A program made the translations under genes and the position numbers. A model generated the notes under the pieces. That model was not told the origin of the DNA. It worked only from the letters and a program-made list of their open reading frames with translations, and made no database searches. A stretch of 64,000 nucleotides of DNA. Source: Nocardia sp. BMG51109 (GTDB lineage Bacteria; Actinomycetota; Actinomycetes; Mycobacteriales; Mycobacteriaceae). This document shows positions 53,395-62,364 of this stretch, piece after piece. The stretch covers positions 248,001 to 312,000 of the forward strand of contig NZ_JAFQ01000004.1 of assembly GCF_000526215.1 (NCBI RefSeq). Direction: 5' to 3'. Numbering within the stretch: position 1 is the stretch's first letter; every line of letters starts with the position of its first letter.

Positions 53395-55953
53395 TTATTT
53401 CCCATCCGTGGCGGCGTCGGTGGCCGCGCCGGCCGGTATGTCCGGCATACCCAGCAGAACCGGGACCTTTCGCTCCCCGCTGTCATCGAATCCGATGGTC
53501 GGATCCGCCTGATCAGGCGCGTTGACGAAGGAGACGAACCGCGACAGCTTCTCCGGGTCCTCCAGCACCGCCGACCACTCGTCCTTGTACCCGGCGACGT
53601 GCCTGGCCATGGCCGCCTCCAGGTCGCCGGCGATGCCCAGCGAGTCCTCGCAGACGACCTCCCGGACGTGATCGATGCCACCCTCCAGCGCCTCCTGCCA
53701 CGGCGCGGTGCGCTGCAGCCGGTCGGCGGTGCGGATGTAGAACATCAGGTACCGGTCGACGTACTTGATCAGCGTCTCGTCGTCGAGGTCACCGGCCAGC
53801 AGCACCGCGTGCTTGGGGGTGAGGCCGCCGTTGCCGCCGACGTACAGGTTCCAGCCGTTCTCGGTGGCGATGACGCCGACGTCCTTGCCGCGCGCCTCGG
53901 CGCATTCCCGGGCGCATCCGGACACCGCCAGCTTCAGCTTGTGCGGCGACCGCAGCCCGCGATACCGCTTCTCCAGCCGCACCGCCATGCCGACCGAATC
54001 CTGCTGCCCGTACCGGCACCAGGTGGAACCGACGCAGCTCTTCACGGTCCGCAGCGCCTTACCGTAGGCGTGACCGGACTCCATGCCGACATCGACGAGC
54101 CGCTGCCAGATCTGCGGCAGCTGCTCCACCCGCGCACCGAACAGGTCGATCCGCTGACCGCCGGTCACCTTCACGTACAGCCCGAAATCCTTGGCAATCT
54201 GCCCGATCTCGATGAGCTGCTCGGGCGTGCATTCGCCGCCGGGCATCCGCGGCACCACCGAATAGGTGCCGTTCTTCTGCATATTGGCCAGGAAGTGGTC
54301 GTTGGTGTCCTGCAGCGCGGCCTGCTCCCCGTCCAGGATGTGGTCGCTGGAGGTGGAGGCCAGGATGGAGGCGACCGCCGGCTTGCAGATATCGCAGCCG
54401 GCGCCCCGGCCGTGCTTGGTGATCAGTTCCGAGAACGTGCGGATGCCGGTGGCCTGGACGACCTCGAACAGCTCCGCGCGTGACTGCTCGAAATGCTCGC
54501 ACAGCGCCTTGGACATCTCCACGCCCGACTGCTCCAGCAGCTTCTTGAGCATGGGAACGCAACCGCCGCAGGAGGTTCCGGCCGCGGTGCAGCTCTTGAT
54601 GCCCGGAACGTCGCAGGCGCCGTCCGCGATGGCGCCGCAGATCGTGCCCTTGGACACGTTGTTGCACGAGCAGATCTGCGCGTCGTCGGGTAACGCGTCG
54701 GCGCCCAGTTCCGCACCGGCGGGCGAGATCAGTGCCGCCGGCTCGGCCGGTAATTCGCTGCCGACCAGCGGGCGCAGCGCCGCGTACTGCGAGGCGTCGC
54801 CGACCAGGATGCCACCCAGCAGGATCTTGGCGTCGTCGGAGATGACCAGTTTCGCGTAGGTGCCCTTGGCCGCGTCGTGCAGCACCACCGACAGCGCGCC
54901 CTCCGTGGCGCCGTGCGCGTCACCGAAGCTGGCCACGTCCACGCCGAGCAGCTTCAGCTTGGTGGACATGTCCGCGCCCGGGAATTCCCCCGCGCCGCCG
55001 AGCAATCGGTCCGCCACGATCTCGGCGGTGGTGTAGCCCGGGGCCACCAGCCCGTAACAGGTGCCCTCCACCGCGGCCACCTCGCCGACGGCGTAGATGT
55101 GCGGATCGGAGCTCCGCAGGCCCAGGTCGGTGATGACGCCGCCGCGCGGGCCGACCTCCAGCCCGGCGTCACGGGCGATCTGGTCGCGCGGCCGGATACC
55201 GGCCGAGAACACCACCATCGACGCGTCGATGACCGACTCGTCCGACAGCGTGACCCGCAGTCCCGCACCGTCTTCGGCCCGCTCGATGGACGAGGTGCCG
55301 ACACCGGTGTGCACCTGCAAGCCCAGATCGGTGACCAGGCGCTCCAGGATCGCGCCGCCGCCCTCGTCGATCTGCGCCGACATCAGCCGCGGCGCGAACT
55401 CGACCACATGCGGCGTGATCCCCAACAGCCGCAGCGCGTTCGCCGCCTCCAGGCCGAGCAGGCCACCGCCGACCACCACGCCGGTCGCGCCCGGACCCGC
55501 CGACTCGGCCGCGGCCCGGATGCCGTCGAGATCCTCGATGGTGCGGTAGACGAAGCACTCCGGCCGGTCGTGCCCCGGCACCGGCGGAACGAAGGCGTAC
55601 GAGCCGGTCGCGAGAACCAGTGCGTCGTAACCGATCACGTCGCCGGTGGCGGTGGTGACCTTGCGCGCGTCGCGGTCGATCGTCTCGGCGCACGCGCCCA
55701 GCCGCAGATCCACCAGCGAGTCACCGGCGTACTCGTTGCCGGGCAACGCCAGTTCGCCGGCGTTCCAGTTGCCGACGTACGACGACAACCCGACGCGGTC
55801 GTAGGCCGCCCGCGGCTCCTCACCGAGAACGACGACCTGCCACCGGCCCTCGGTGTCGCGCGAACGCAGTGCCTCGACGAACCGGTGGCCGACCATGCCG
55901 TGCCCGACGACCACCACGGTCTTGCGCGGAGTGGGTTCCACAGTGGGGTTCAT
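53395..55953 (-). CDS. nirB: Assimilatory nitrite reductase large subunit (NADH-dependent)
   Basis: 852 residues. FAD domain with VVVGHGMVGHRFVEAL; NAD domain with VVVGGGLLGLEAANAL. Next a BFD-type 2Fe-2S segment (CSCNNVSKGTICGAI, then SCTAAGTSCGGCVPM). The C-terminal siroheme/4Fe-4S domain has CVGSTWCRYG and SGCAREC. It reduces nitrite to ammonium in the cytoplasm with NirD. The ATG at 55953 has GGAGGA about 6 bases upstream; the frame continues upstream into narK without meaning. It lies 23 bp after narK, so co-transcribed. Confidence 0.95.
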   Translation of the reverse strand: MNPTVEPTPRKTVVVVGHGMVGHRFVEALRSRDTEGRWQVVVLGEEPRAAYDRVGLSSYVGNWNAGELALPGNEYAGDSLVDLRLGACAETIDRDARKVTTATGDVIGYDALVLATGSYAFVPPVPGHDRPECFVYRTIEDLDGIRAAAESAGPGATGVVVGGGLLGLEAANALRLLGITPHVVEFAPRLMSAQIDEGGGAILERLVTDLGLQVHTGVGTSSIERAEDGAGLRVTLSDESVIDASMVVFSAGIRPRDQIARDAGLEVGPRGGVITDLGLRSSDPHIYAVGEVAAVEGTCYGLVAPGYTTAEIVADRLLGGAGEFPGADMSTKLKLLGVDVASFGDAHGATEGALSVVLHDAAKGTYAKLVISDDAKILLGGILVGDASQYAALRPLVGSELPAEPAALISPAGAELGADALPDDAQICSCNNVSKGTICGAIADGACDVPGIKSCTAAGTSCGGCVPMLKKLLEQSGVEMSKALCEHFEQSRAELFEVVQATGIRTFSELITKHGRGAGCDICKPAVASILASTSSDHILDGEQAALQDTNDHFLANMQKNGTYSVVPRMPGGECTPEQLIEIGQIAKDFGLYVKVTGGQRIDLFGARVEQLPQIWQRLVDVGMESGHAYGKALRTVKSCVGSTWCRYGQQDSVGMAVRLEKRYRGLRSPHKLKLAVSGCARECAEARGKDVGVIATENGWNLYVGGNGGLTPKHAVLLAGDLDDETLIKYVDRYLMFYIRTADRLQRTAPWQEALEGGIDHVREVVCEDSLGIAGDLEAAMARHVAGYKDEWSAVLEDPEKLSRFVSFVNAPDQADPTIGFDDSGERKVPVLLGMPDIPAGAATDAATDGK

Positions 55954-55976
55954 GACTGTCCTCCGGGTGGTTCTGG

Positions 55977-57491
55977 TCAGGCTCTGGGCCGACGGTTGGT
56001 GGACTGGAATCCGCTGCCGGACAGGGAGTCTCCGTGTCCCGAGTCGCTCTCGGCGTCGAGCACGAACGACTCGGCCTCGGTCACCACGTCGCTGCCGGAC
56101 GCGTGCCCGGCGCTCGGCCGGCGCAGGAACACCGCCCAGCACACCGCCGCGCAGACCAGATAGAAGACCATGAACACCCAGAACGCGGTGGTCGCGGACT
56201 TGGTGGAGGCGTAGGACGAGCGCAGCACCAGGTTGATGCCGACGCCGCCGAGCGCGCCGATCGCGCCGACGAAACCGATCAGCGCACCCGAGGTGTTCTG
56301 CGCCCAGGCCGCCCGGCCGGCCGAATCCATCTCCAGGCCACGGGATTTCGCCTCGAACACGGACGGGATGATCTTGGTGACCGAGCCGTTGCCGACACCC
56401 GACACCACGAACAGCGCGATGAAGCCGAGCACCAGCGCCACCATGACGCCACCGCTGGGCACGTGCCCGTTGCCGTCGGCCACCGCGCTCGCGCCGGCCA
56501 CCACCAGGGCGGCCACCGTCATGACACCGAAGCTGAACAGCGTCACCCGGCTGCCGCCGAACCGGTCGGCCCACTTGCCGCCGTAGGGCCGCGCCAGCGA
56601 GCCGAGCAGCGGACCGATGAAGGCGATCTGCGCGGCGTGCAGCGCGGCGTCGGCGGCCTTGTCACCGCCCGCGACGAAACCGATCTGCAGTACCTGCCCG
56701 AAGGCGAAGCTGTAGCCGATGAACGACCCGAACGTGCCGATGTAGAGGAACGCGATCACCCAGGACTGCGGCACCTTCAGCGCCGTGACCATGTAGCCGT
56801 AGTCGGCCTTCTGGTTGCGCACGTTGTCCATGTACAGCGCCGCGCCCGCGGCCGCGATCACGATCAGCGCCAGGTAGACGAGGCAGACCACCGAGGCGTG
56901 CCCGTAGGCGCTGCCGACCGCGGCGATGACCGCGAGGCCGACCAGCTGGATCACCGGCACGCCGACGTTGCCGCCGCCGGCGTTGAGCCCGAGCGCCCAG
57001 CCCTTGAGCCGCTGCGGATAGAAGACGTTGATATTGGCCATCGAGGAGGCGAAGTTGCCGCCGCCCAGGCCCGCCAGCGCCGCGATGATCAGGAAGGTGG
57101 TGTACGAGGTGCCCGGCTGATTGATGAAGTACAGCGTCAGCAGGGTCGGCACCAGCAGCGCGAGCGCCGAGAAGATGGTCCAGTTGCGCCCGCCGAACTT
57201 GGCGGTGGCCACCGTGTAGGGGATCCGCAGCACGCCGCCGACCAGCGTCGGCACCGCACCGAGGAAGAACTTGCCCGCAGTGTCGATGTGGAACACGTCG
57301 GTGGGCATGAACAGCACCATCACCGACCAGATGGACCACACCGAGAATCCGATGTGCTCGGCGAACACCGACCAGATCAGGTTGCGGCGCGCGACGTCCT
57401 TACCGCCGGCCTCCCATGCCTCGACGTCCTCGGCATCCCAGTGCTCGATGTCGTGACTGCGCGTCAGCGTACTCAGCGTCGGCATACTCAA
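55977..57491 (-). CDS. narK: NarK-type nitrate/nitrite transporter, nir operon
   Basis: About 504 residues, 12 membrane helices, MFS nitrate/nitrite porter. Signatures: AGLGGGNFASSMANINVFYP and ISGVGNGS-like VVSGVGNGSVTKIIP nitrate motifs, plus RxPY blocks (LRIPYTV, LARPYGG). The start is set by AGGAGG at 57497-57502: TTG at 57491 is 5 bases away, while the nearby ATG at 57485 is 11 away. First gene of narK-nirB-nirD-nnaR-cbiX. The C-terminal 45 residues are acidic and Ser-rich. Confidence 0.9.
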   Translation of the reverse strand: MSMPTLSTLTRSHDIEHWDAEDVEAWEAGGKDVARRNLIWSVFAEHIGFSVWSIWSVMVLFMPTDVFHIDTAGKFFLGAVPTLVGGVLRIPYTVATAKFGGRNWTIFSALALLVPTLLTLYFINQPGTSYTTFLIIAALAGLGGGNFASSMANINVFYPQRLKGWALGLNAGGGNVGVPVIQLVGLAVIAAVGSAYGHASVVCLVYLALIVIAAAGAALYMDNVRNQKADYGYMVTALKVPQSWVIAFLYIGTFGSFIGYSFAFGQVLQIGFVAGGDKAADAALHAAQIAFIGPLLGSLARPYGGKWADRFGGSRVTLFSFGVMTVAALVVAGASAVADGNGHVPSGGVMVALVLGFIALFVVSGVGNGSVTKIIPSVFEAKSRGLEMDSAGRAAWAQNTSGALIGFVGAIGALGGVGINLVLRSSYASTKSATTAFWVFMVFYLVCAAVCWAVFLRRPSAGHASGSDVVTEAESFVLDAESDSGHGDSLSGSGFQSTNRRPRA

Positions 57492-57618
57492 CAGGGCCTC
57501 CTGAAATCGGGATGGCCCCAAGGTAGGAAACGGGTATTGCGCCGATGCTGCGCGAAATGACCTACAAATCAACGGTTGCTCACGTCGACCGAGGCCGATT
57601 GTGAGAACCGGGCGATTG

Positions 57619-57655
57619 TTTCGTCCGTGTGACGCAACGGTTTCCGTGCGTCACG
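57619..57655 (-). promoter_or_regulatory. Tandem GlnR-like operator of the nir operon
   Basis: On the minus strand the order is GTGAC-n5-GAAAC (57641-57655), 6 bases, then GTCAC-n6-GAAAC (57619-57634). The second is a perfect actinobacterial GlnR element (GTnAC-n6-GAAAC); the first is one base short. An inverted repeat GTGACGCA-n10-TGCGTCAC (57630-57655) overlaps both and could instead serve NnaR. Located about 130-165 bp upstream of narK. Confidence 0.65.
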
Positions 57656-57789
57656 AACCACCCACCCGGCCATGATCGGCCGGTGAGATCATCGACAGAG
57701 CGTGGTGTAGCACACAATCACTTGCCGATGGCCAACATCTTGGACCACACCTCACCGATCGGCAAGTCCTGCGGTGAAATTCGCCGGAA

Positions 57790-59028
57790 TCACCAGGTGT
57801 CCTCCAGCATCCGCGGCCGGCACGCCTGCCAGGCGCCGGCCAGCAGCACCAGCACCGCGACCACCAGCAGCGCGAACGGCGCACCCCAGCCACCTGTCGC
57901 GTCGTGCAGCACCCCGAACAGCAGCGGACCCACGCACGCCACCGTGTAGCCGACGCCCTGCGTGAACCCGGACAGCGACGCCGACCCGGCCTGCGTGCGG
58001 GTGCGCAGGTTGATCAGCGTCAGGCCCATCGGGAACGTGCTCGGCCCCAGGCCCAGCAGCACCACCCACAGCCAGGGCGCGCTCATCGGCGCCGTCAGCA
58101 GTCCGGCGAAGGCGACGAAAAAGCAGACGGCACACACGATCACGATCGGAAAGGGATTGCGCACCCGCGCCGTGACGCTGGGCGCGGTGAGCGCGGCGAC
58201 CAGACCGATCAGCGAGAAGACCGCGACCATGGTGCCGCCGAACGCCGCGGACGCGCCGGCGTCGGTGAAGATCTTCGGCAGCCAGGTGAACATGGCATAG
58301 GTGGTCAGCGAGGTCATGCCGAACATCCCCGCCATCCCCCAGGCCACCGGCGACCGCCATACCTTGCCGTCGGCCGGGCGCTGTTCCGGCAGGGCGGTCC
58401 GATCGGCCCGGTCGTGCCCGCGCCGATCGCGCAGCACGCCCAGCCACGGCAGCGCGGCCGCGAATCCGAGCAGCGACCACAACCCCAGCGACACCCGCCA
58501 GCCCGCGGCGTCGGCCACCGGCACCGCGATCAGCGCCGGCACCACCGTGCCCAGCTGCACCATCGTGATGTACAGCGAGCTCAGCACCGCCAGGCGGTCC
58601 GGGAAATAGCGCTTGACCAGCGGCGGGACCACCACGTTGCCGATACCCATGCCGGCCAGCGCCAGCGCCGAGAGCGCCAGCAGCTCCCAGGTGCCCGGCA
58701 CCACGGCCCGCGCGAGCTGACCGACGCCGGCCATCAGCATCGCCGCCAGCGCGGTGCGCTCCAGGCCCAGCCGGCGCACGAAGATCGGCGTCAGCACGCC
58801 GGCGAAGGCGAACATGGCGGTGGGAATCATCCCGAAGACGCCGACGACGGCGGTCGAATACCCGATGTCGGCGCCGATCCGCTCGGCCAGCGGGGTGAAC
58901 GCGGTGACCGCGAGTCGCAGCGTGACCGCCGACATGAGAATGGCGGCGAAGACGAGCAGCCGCCCCTCGAACAACGCGCGGCGCCGGCGAACCTCGGCGG
59001 TGGTGGGCTGCTCAGCTGTTACCGTCAC
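57790..59028 (-). CDS. CynX/NimT-type MFS transporter
   Basis: 412 residues, about 12 helices. Family segments: RLAVTAFTPLAERIGADIGY, MIPTAMFAFAGVLTPIF and GFTQGVGYTVACVGPLLFG. The family includes cyanate (CynX) and 2-nitroimidazole exporters. The GTG at 59028 is preferred over the ATG at 59040. A TATGAT -10 box (59036-59041) covers that ATG and lies 7 bases before the GTG, implying a leaderless mRNA. Divergent from the FadR-type regulator at 59094. Substrate unknown. Confidence 0.82.
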   Translation of the reverse strand: MTVTAEQPTTAEVRRRRALFEGRLLVFAAILMSAVTLRLAVTAFTPLAERIGADIGYSTAVVGVFGMIPTAMFAFAGVLTPIFVRRLGLERTALAAMLMAGVGQLARAVVPGTWELLALSALALAGMGIGNVVVPPLVKRYFPDRLAVLSSLYITMVQLGTVVPALIAVPVADAAGWRVSLGLWSLLGFAAALPWLGVLRDRRGHDRADRTALPEQRPADGKVWRSPVAWGMAGMFGMTSLTTYAMFTWLPKIFTDAGASAAFGGTMVAVFSLIGLVAALTAPSVTARVRNPFPIVIVCAVCFFVAFAGLLTAPMSAPWLWVVLLGLGPSTFPMGLTLINLRTRTQAGSASLSGFTQGVGYTVACVGPLLFGVLHDATGGWGAPFALLVVAVLVLLAGAWQACRPRMLEDTW

Positions 59029-59093
59029 GTTAAAAATCATAGGATGATCGGCTGATAGGAGGCAAGGAATGTGATCAGGGGTACCCTGGCTGC
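59029..59093. promoter_or_regulatory. Back-to-back leaderless promoters with candidate FadR operator
   Basis: Minus strand: TATGAT at 59036-59041, 7 bases from the transporter GTG. Plus strand: TACCCT at 59082-59087, 7 bases from the regulator GTG. Between them ATCAT-n3-ATGAT (59036-59048) is palindromic and overlaps the transporter -10 box, well placed for repression. Confidence 0.5.
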
Positions 59094-59762
59094 GTGCAAC
59101 CCGTCCGTCGCACCAGTCTCATCGCTCAGGTCACCGAGCAGCTGCGTGCCGAAATCCGTTCCGGCCGTTGGCCTGTCGGCTCCCGCATCCCCACCGAGCC
59201 GGAGCTGACCGAACTCACCGGCACCGGCCGCAACACCGTCCGCGAGGCGGTGCAGGCCCTCGTCCACGCCGGCATGCTGGAACGCCGCCAGGGCTCGGGC
59301 ACGTACGTCATCGCCACTTCCGACCTGGGCGGCACGCTCACCAAGTACTTCGCCGACGCCGTCGAGCGCGACATCCTCGAGCTGCGCCAGGCACTCGACA
59401 CCCAGGCCGCCAGGCTGGCCGCGCAGCGCCGCGACGACAGCGATATCGCCGCCCTGCTGCGGTTGCTCGAGGCACGCCGGCAGGCCTGGGACGAAGACGA
59501 CGCGGGCGCCATCGACGCCGACGTGGCATTGCACCGCGCGATCGTGGTCGCCAGCCACAATGCGGTATATCTGGAGTTCTACGATTCGCTGCTCCCGGTG
59601 ATCGAGGAGGTAATCCGTTCCAGGACGGCCAAATCCGGCGACACCTACCACGCCGAACATGCCGAACTGGTACACGCGGTGATCGACGGCGACCCGGAAC
59701 GCGCCGCCCAGGCCGCGAACTGCTTCCTCGGCTCCCTGATCGCGGAGTATCCGGACAAGTAA
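59094..59762 (+). CDS. FadR-subfamily GntR regulator
   Basis: 222 residues. N-terminal winged helix about 1-70 (IPTEPELTELTGTGRNTVREAVQALVHAGMLERRQGSGTYV, split blocks EPELTELTGTGRNTVREAVQ and GMLERRQGSGTYV). C-terminal FCD helical ligand domain about 90-215 with metal-type residues in EDDAGAIDADVALHRAIV and HAEHAELVHAV. Leaderless GTG start. Divergent from and probably regulating the CynX-like transporter. Confidence 0.88.
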   Translation: MQPVRRTSLIAQVTEQLRAEIRSGRWPVGSRIPTEPELTELTGTGRNTVREAVQALVHAGMLERRQGSGTYVIATSDLGGTLTKYFADAVERDILELRQALDTQAARLAAQRRDDSDIAALLRLLEARRQAWDEDDAGAIDADVALHRAIVVASHNAVYLEFYDSLLPVIEEVIRSRTAKSGDTYHAEHAELVHAVIDGDPERAAQAANCFLGSLIAEYPDK

Positions 59763-59829
59763 ACGAGTCGTCACCGCCGTGTCGGCGCCCGGGTGAGCCG
59801 GAATTGCCCGGGCCGTCATCTGCGGCGAC

Positions 59830-59845
59830 GTGTGCGTAATCACAC
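59830..59845. promoter_or_regulatory. CRP-like palindrome upstream of the second narK
   Basis: GTGTG-n6-CACAC, a perfect 5-bp inverted repeat with the 16-bp geometry of CRP/FNR-family sites (TGTGA-n6-TCACA). It lies 45 bp upstream of the narK start. Confidence 0.5.
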
Positions 59846-59890
59846 ATTCGTACCGTGGTCGGTCGTCACCCTTCGTGAGAGGAAACGCCG

Positions 59891-61375
59891 ATGACCACCA
59901 CGACCGACGCCGTCCGGACCGGCTCGGACCGGCCCGCATTCCGATATCAACGCCGCGGCCGCTGGCTGGACCACTGGCACCCGGACGACGAAACCTTCTG
60001 GGAGAACGGCGGAAAGCAGACCGCGCGCAAGAACCTGATCTTCTCGGTGTTCGCCGAGAATCTCGGCTTCAGCATCTGGGTGATCTGGGCCAGCGTCGTC
60101 ACCACCATGGGCTCGGCGGGCTTCGAGTTCCTCGCCGGCCTCGGCAGCGGAAACCCCACCGCAGTCAGCAATTCGCTGCTGCTGACCTCGACGCCGACCC
60201 TGGTCGGGGCGGTGCTGCGGGTGCCGTACACCTTCGCGATCCCGAAGTTCGGCGGCCGCGCCTTCACCGTCTTCAGCGCGGGCATGCTGCTGGCGCCCAC
60301 CCTGGGACTGGCCTACTTCGTCAACCAGCCCGAGACGCCCATGTGGGTGTTCCTGCTCCTCGCCGCCCTCGCCGGCGTCGGCGGCGGCAACTTCTCCTCG
60401 TCGATGGCGAACATCAACTTCTTCTTCCCCGAGGGCAAGAAGGGCAGCGCGCTGGGCATCAACGCCGCCGGCGGCAACATGGGCGTGGCGCAGACCCAGC
60501 TGATCGTGCCGCTGATCATCACCCTCGGCACCCATCTCATGGCGAAGGATCCGGGCGGCTACCGGTTCGGCATCACGCTGGCCGTGCTGGTCTGGGTGCC
60601 GTTCGTGCTGTTCGCGATGTTCGGCGCGCTGCGCTACATGGACAGCATCCGCTCCGCGAAATCCGACGGCCGGTCCTACCGGGTGGCGTTGTCCAACCGG
60701 CACACCTGGATCATGGCGTTCCTCTACATCGGCACCTTCGGTTCGTTCATCGGCTTCTCGTTCGCGTTCCCGACGCTGCTGAAGGCCAACTTCCCGGATC
60801 TGGCGAAGATCGGCTGGATGAGCACGCTCGGCAACCTGGCCTTCCTCGGCGCCTTCGTCGGCTCGTTCAGCCGGCCCTTCGGCGGCTGGGTGGGCGACAA
60901 GCTGGGCGGCGCGCGGATCACCTACTACGTGTTCGGCAGCATGGCGGTCGCCACCGCGCTCATCATGATCTCGTTGTCGCTGAAGAGTTTTCCGCTCTAT
61001 CTGCTGTCGTTCCTGCTGCTGTTCGTGCTGACCGGAATCGGCAACGGTTCGACCTACCGGATGATCCCGACGATCTTCGGGGCCGAGGCACGCCGCCGTG
61101 CGGAGGCGAACGGCGAGGATCCGGACGGCGCGGTGGCCTCGGCCAAGCGCCAGGCCGGTGCCGCGATCGGCGTGGTGGGCGCCGTCGGCGCGGCCGGCGG
61201 CTGGCTGCTGCAACAGGCGCTGCGCGAATCCAACACCCACTTCGGCAGCATGGCGCCGGCCTTCTGGTCCTACGCGGTGGCCTTCCTGGTCATGGCCACG
61301 GTGACCTGGTGGTGCTACCTGCGCTCGTCGTTCGCGGTGCGCCGGGCCCCGTCACTGGCCTACGCGAACGTGTAA
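59891..61375 (+). CDS. Second NarK-type nitrate/nitrite transporter
   Basis: 494-residue MFS porter, 12 helices, paralogous to the nir-operon NarK: AGVGGGNFSSSMANINFFFP, VLTGIGNGSTYRMIP, LRVPYTF and FSRPFGGWVGDKLGG. Residues about 415-440 form a charged loop (EARRRAEANGEDPDG) absent from the other copy. The ATG at 59891 has GAGAGGA upstream. Its own promoter with a CRP-like site suggests respiratory or carbon/redox control, separate from the GlnR-type control of the first narK. Confidence 0.92.
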   Translation: MTTTTDAVRTGSDRPAFRYQRRGRWLDHWHPDDETFWENGGKQTARKNLIFSVFAENLGFSIWVIWASVVTTMGSAGFEFLAGLGSGNPTAVSNSLLLTSTPTLVGAVLRVPYTFAIPKFGGRAFTVFSAGMLLAPTLGLAYFVNQPETPMWVFLLLAALAGVGGGNFSSSMANINFFFPEGKKGSALGINAAGGNMGVAQTQLIVPLIITLGTHLMAKDPGGYRFGITLAVLVWVPFVLFAMFGALRYMDSIRSAKSDGRSYRVALSNRHTWIMAFLYIGTFGSFIGFSFAFPTLLKANFPDLAKIGWMSTLGNLAFLGAFVGSFSRPFGGWVGDKLGGARITYYVFGSMAVATALIMISLSLKSFPLYLLSFLLLFVLTGIGNGSTYRMIPTIFGAEARRRAEANGEDPDGAVASAKRQAGAAIGVVGAVGAAGGWLLQQALRESNTHFGSMAPAFWSYAVAFLVMATVTWWCYLRSSFAVRRAPSLAYANV

Positions 61376-61512
61376 CACGATGCGGCGCAACGCCGATAAA
61401 TGAGTGCACACGTAACCCTCTGTGCCAGTGACCGATCCGGTGCTGACCACACCGGATCTCCGGGCGCGGTCGCCGTTGTCCCCCCTGCCGACGGCGGCCG
61501 CGCCACCGGCGC

Positions 61513-62364
61513 TCACAGCAGCAGGCGGGTCATATCGGCCGTACGGGCCAGTCCGGGGAACGCCTCCGGCGTCGAACGGGGATGCAGGGCATGCACCGCT
61601 AGTCGGAACATCACCGCGCGCAACATCATCTGCGGCCACTCCGGCAGATCCGACCAGCGCTGTAGCAGCCCGTCGTCGGCGCCGCCCCAGGACAGCGCGT
61701 CCACCACGATCACCGCGGCGGCCCAGGACGGCGGCCGCCAGTACGGCGTGATGTCCGTCAGCCCCGGCATGGCGGTCCCGGCGAACAGCACCGTGCCGAA
61801 CAGGTCGCCGTGCACCAGCTGGGACGGGGTCTGCACCGGCTTGCGCAGGGTCGCCAGCTGCGTCAGCGTCTCGAGGCTGCGCCGCCCGTCGGGCGAGGTG
61901 GCCGGCAGCATGCCGCCCACCTTGAGGCTGCGCAGCGGCACCGGCTCCCAGGCGGCCCGGTCGGCGGCGACGAAGACGTCGACATCCACCCACGGCGTGA
62001 TCGGCTGATGGATCAGGAACCGCGGGCGCTCCAGCTCGGCGGTGGCCTTGTGCAGCCGCAGCGACACCGACACCACCTCGTCGTGCCGCGCCTCGGGCGT
62101 GCCCTCCAGGAATGTGTCGGCGCGCCAACCGGATACGACGTACCGGCCGTCGGTGCCGCGCACCGGACGGGCCAGCCGCACCCCGTCCACCCGCAGGGTC
62201 TCGCGCACATTGGCCGACCAGGCCGCCCGCGGATGATCGGCCACCGGGGACAACACCACGTCCCCGCACCGCCATCCGCCGTCCCAATCGCCCAGCGCGA
62301 CCGGCGTCACCTCGCGAAGCCCGAATGTGGCTCGCACATGTTCGGGGGGTTCCACAGCAGTCAC
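61513..62364 (-). CDS. TIGR02569-family actinobacterial protein
   Basis: 283 residues. The blocks RCGDVVLSPVADHPRAAWSA, FLIHQPITPWVDVDVFVAAD and PSQLVHGDLFGTVLFAGTAM resemble the mycobacterial TIGR02569 family (Rv3205c), which has a kinase-like fold with an HGDL loop. Function unknown. The GTG at 62364 matches the family start (VTAVEPPEHVRATFGL) and has TACGGT 6 bases upstream; an ATG at 62427 is an alternative. Upstream of it on the same strand is moeZ, as in M. tuberculosis. Confidence 0.8.
   Translation of the reverse strand: MTAVEPPEHVRATFGLREVTPVALGDWDGGWRCGDVVLSPVADHPRAAWSANVRETLRVDGVRLARPVRGTDGRYVVSGWRADTFLEGTPEARHDEVVSVSLRLHKATAELERPRFLIHQPITPWVDVDVFVAADRAAWEPVPLRSLKVGGMLPATSPDGRRSLETLTQLATLRKPVQTPSQLVHGDLFGTVLFAGTAMPGLTDITPYWRPPSWAAAVIVVDALSWGGADDGLLQRWSDLPEWPQMMLRAVMFRLAVHALHPRSTPEAFPGLARTADMTRLLL

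Noticed and set aside
53359..54483. Plus-strand frame opposite nirB
   Set aside because: nirB carries complete cofactor motifs on the minus strand; this frame has none.
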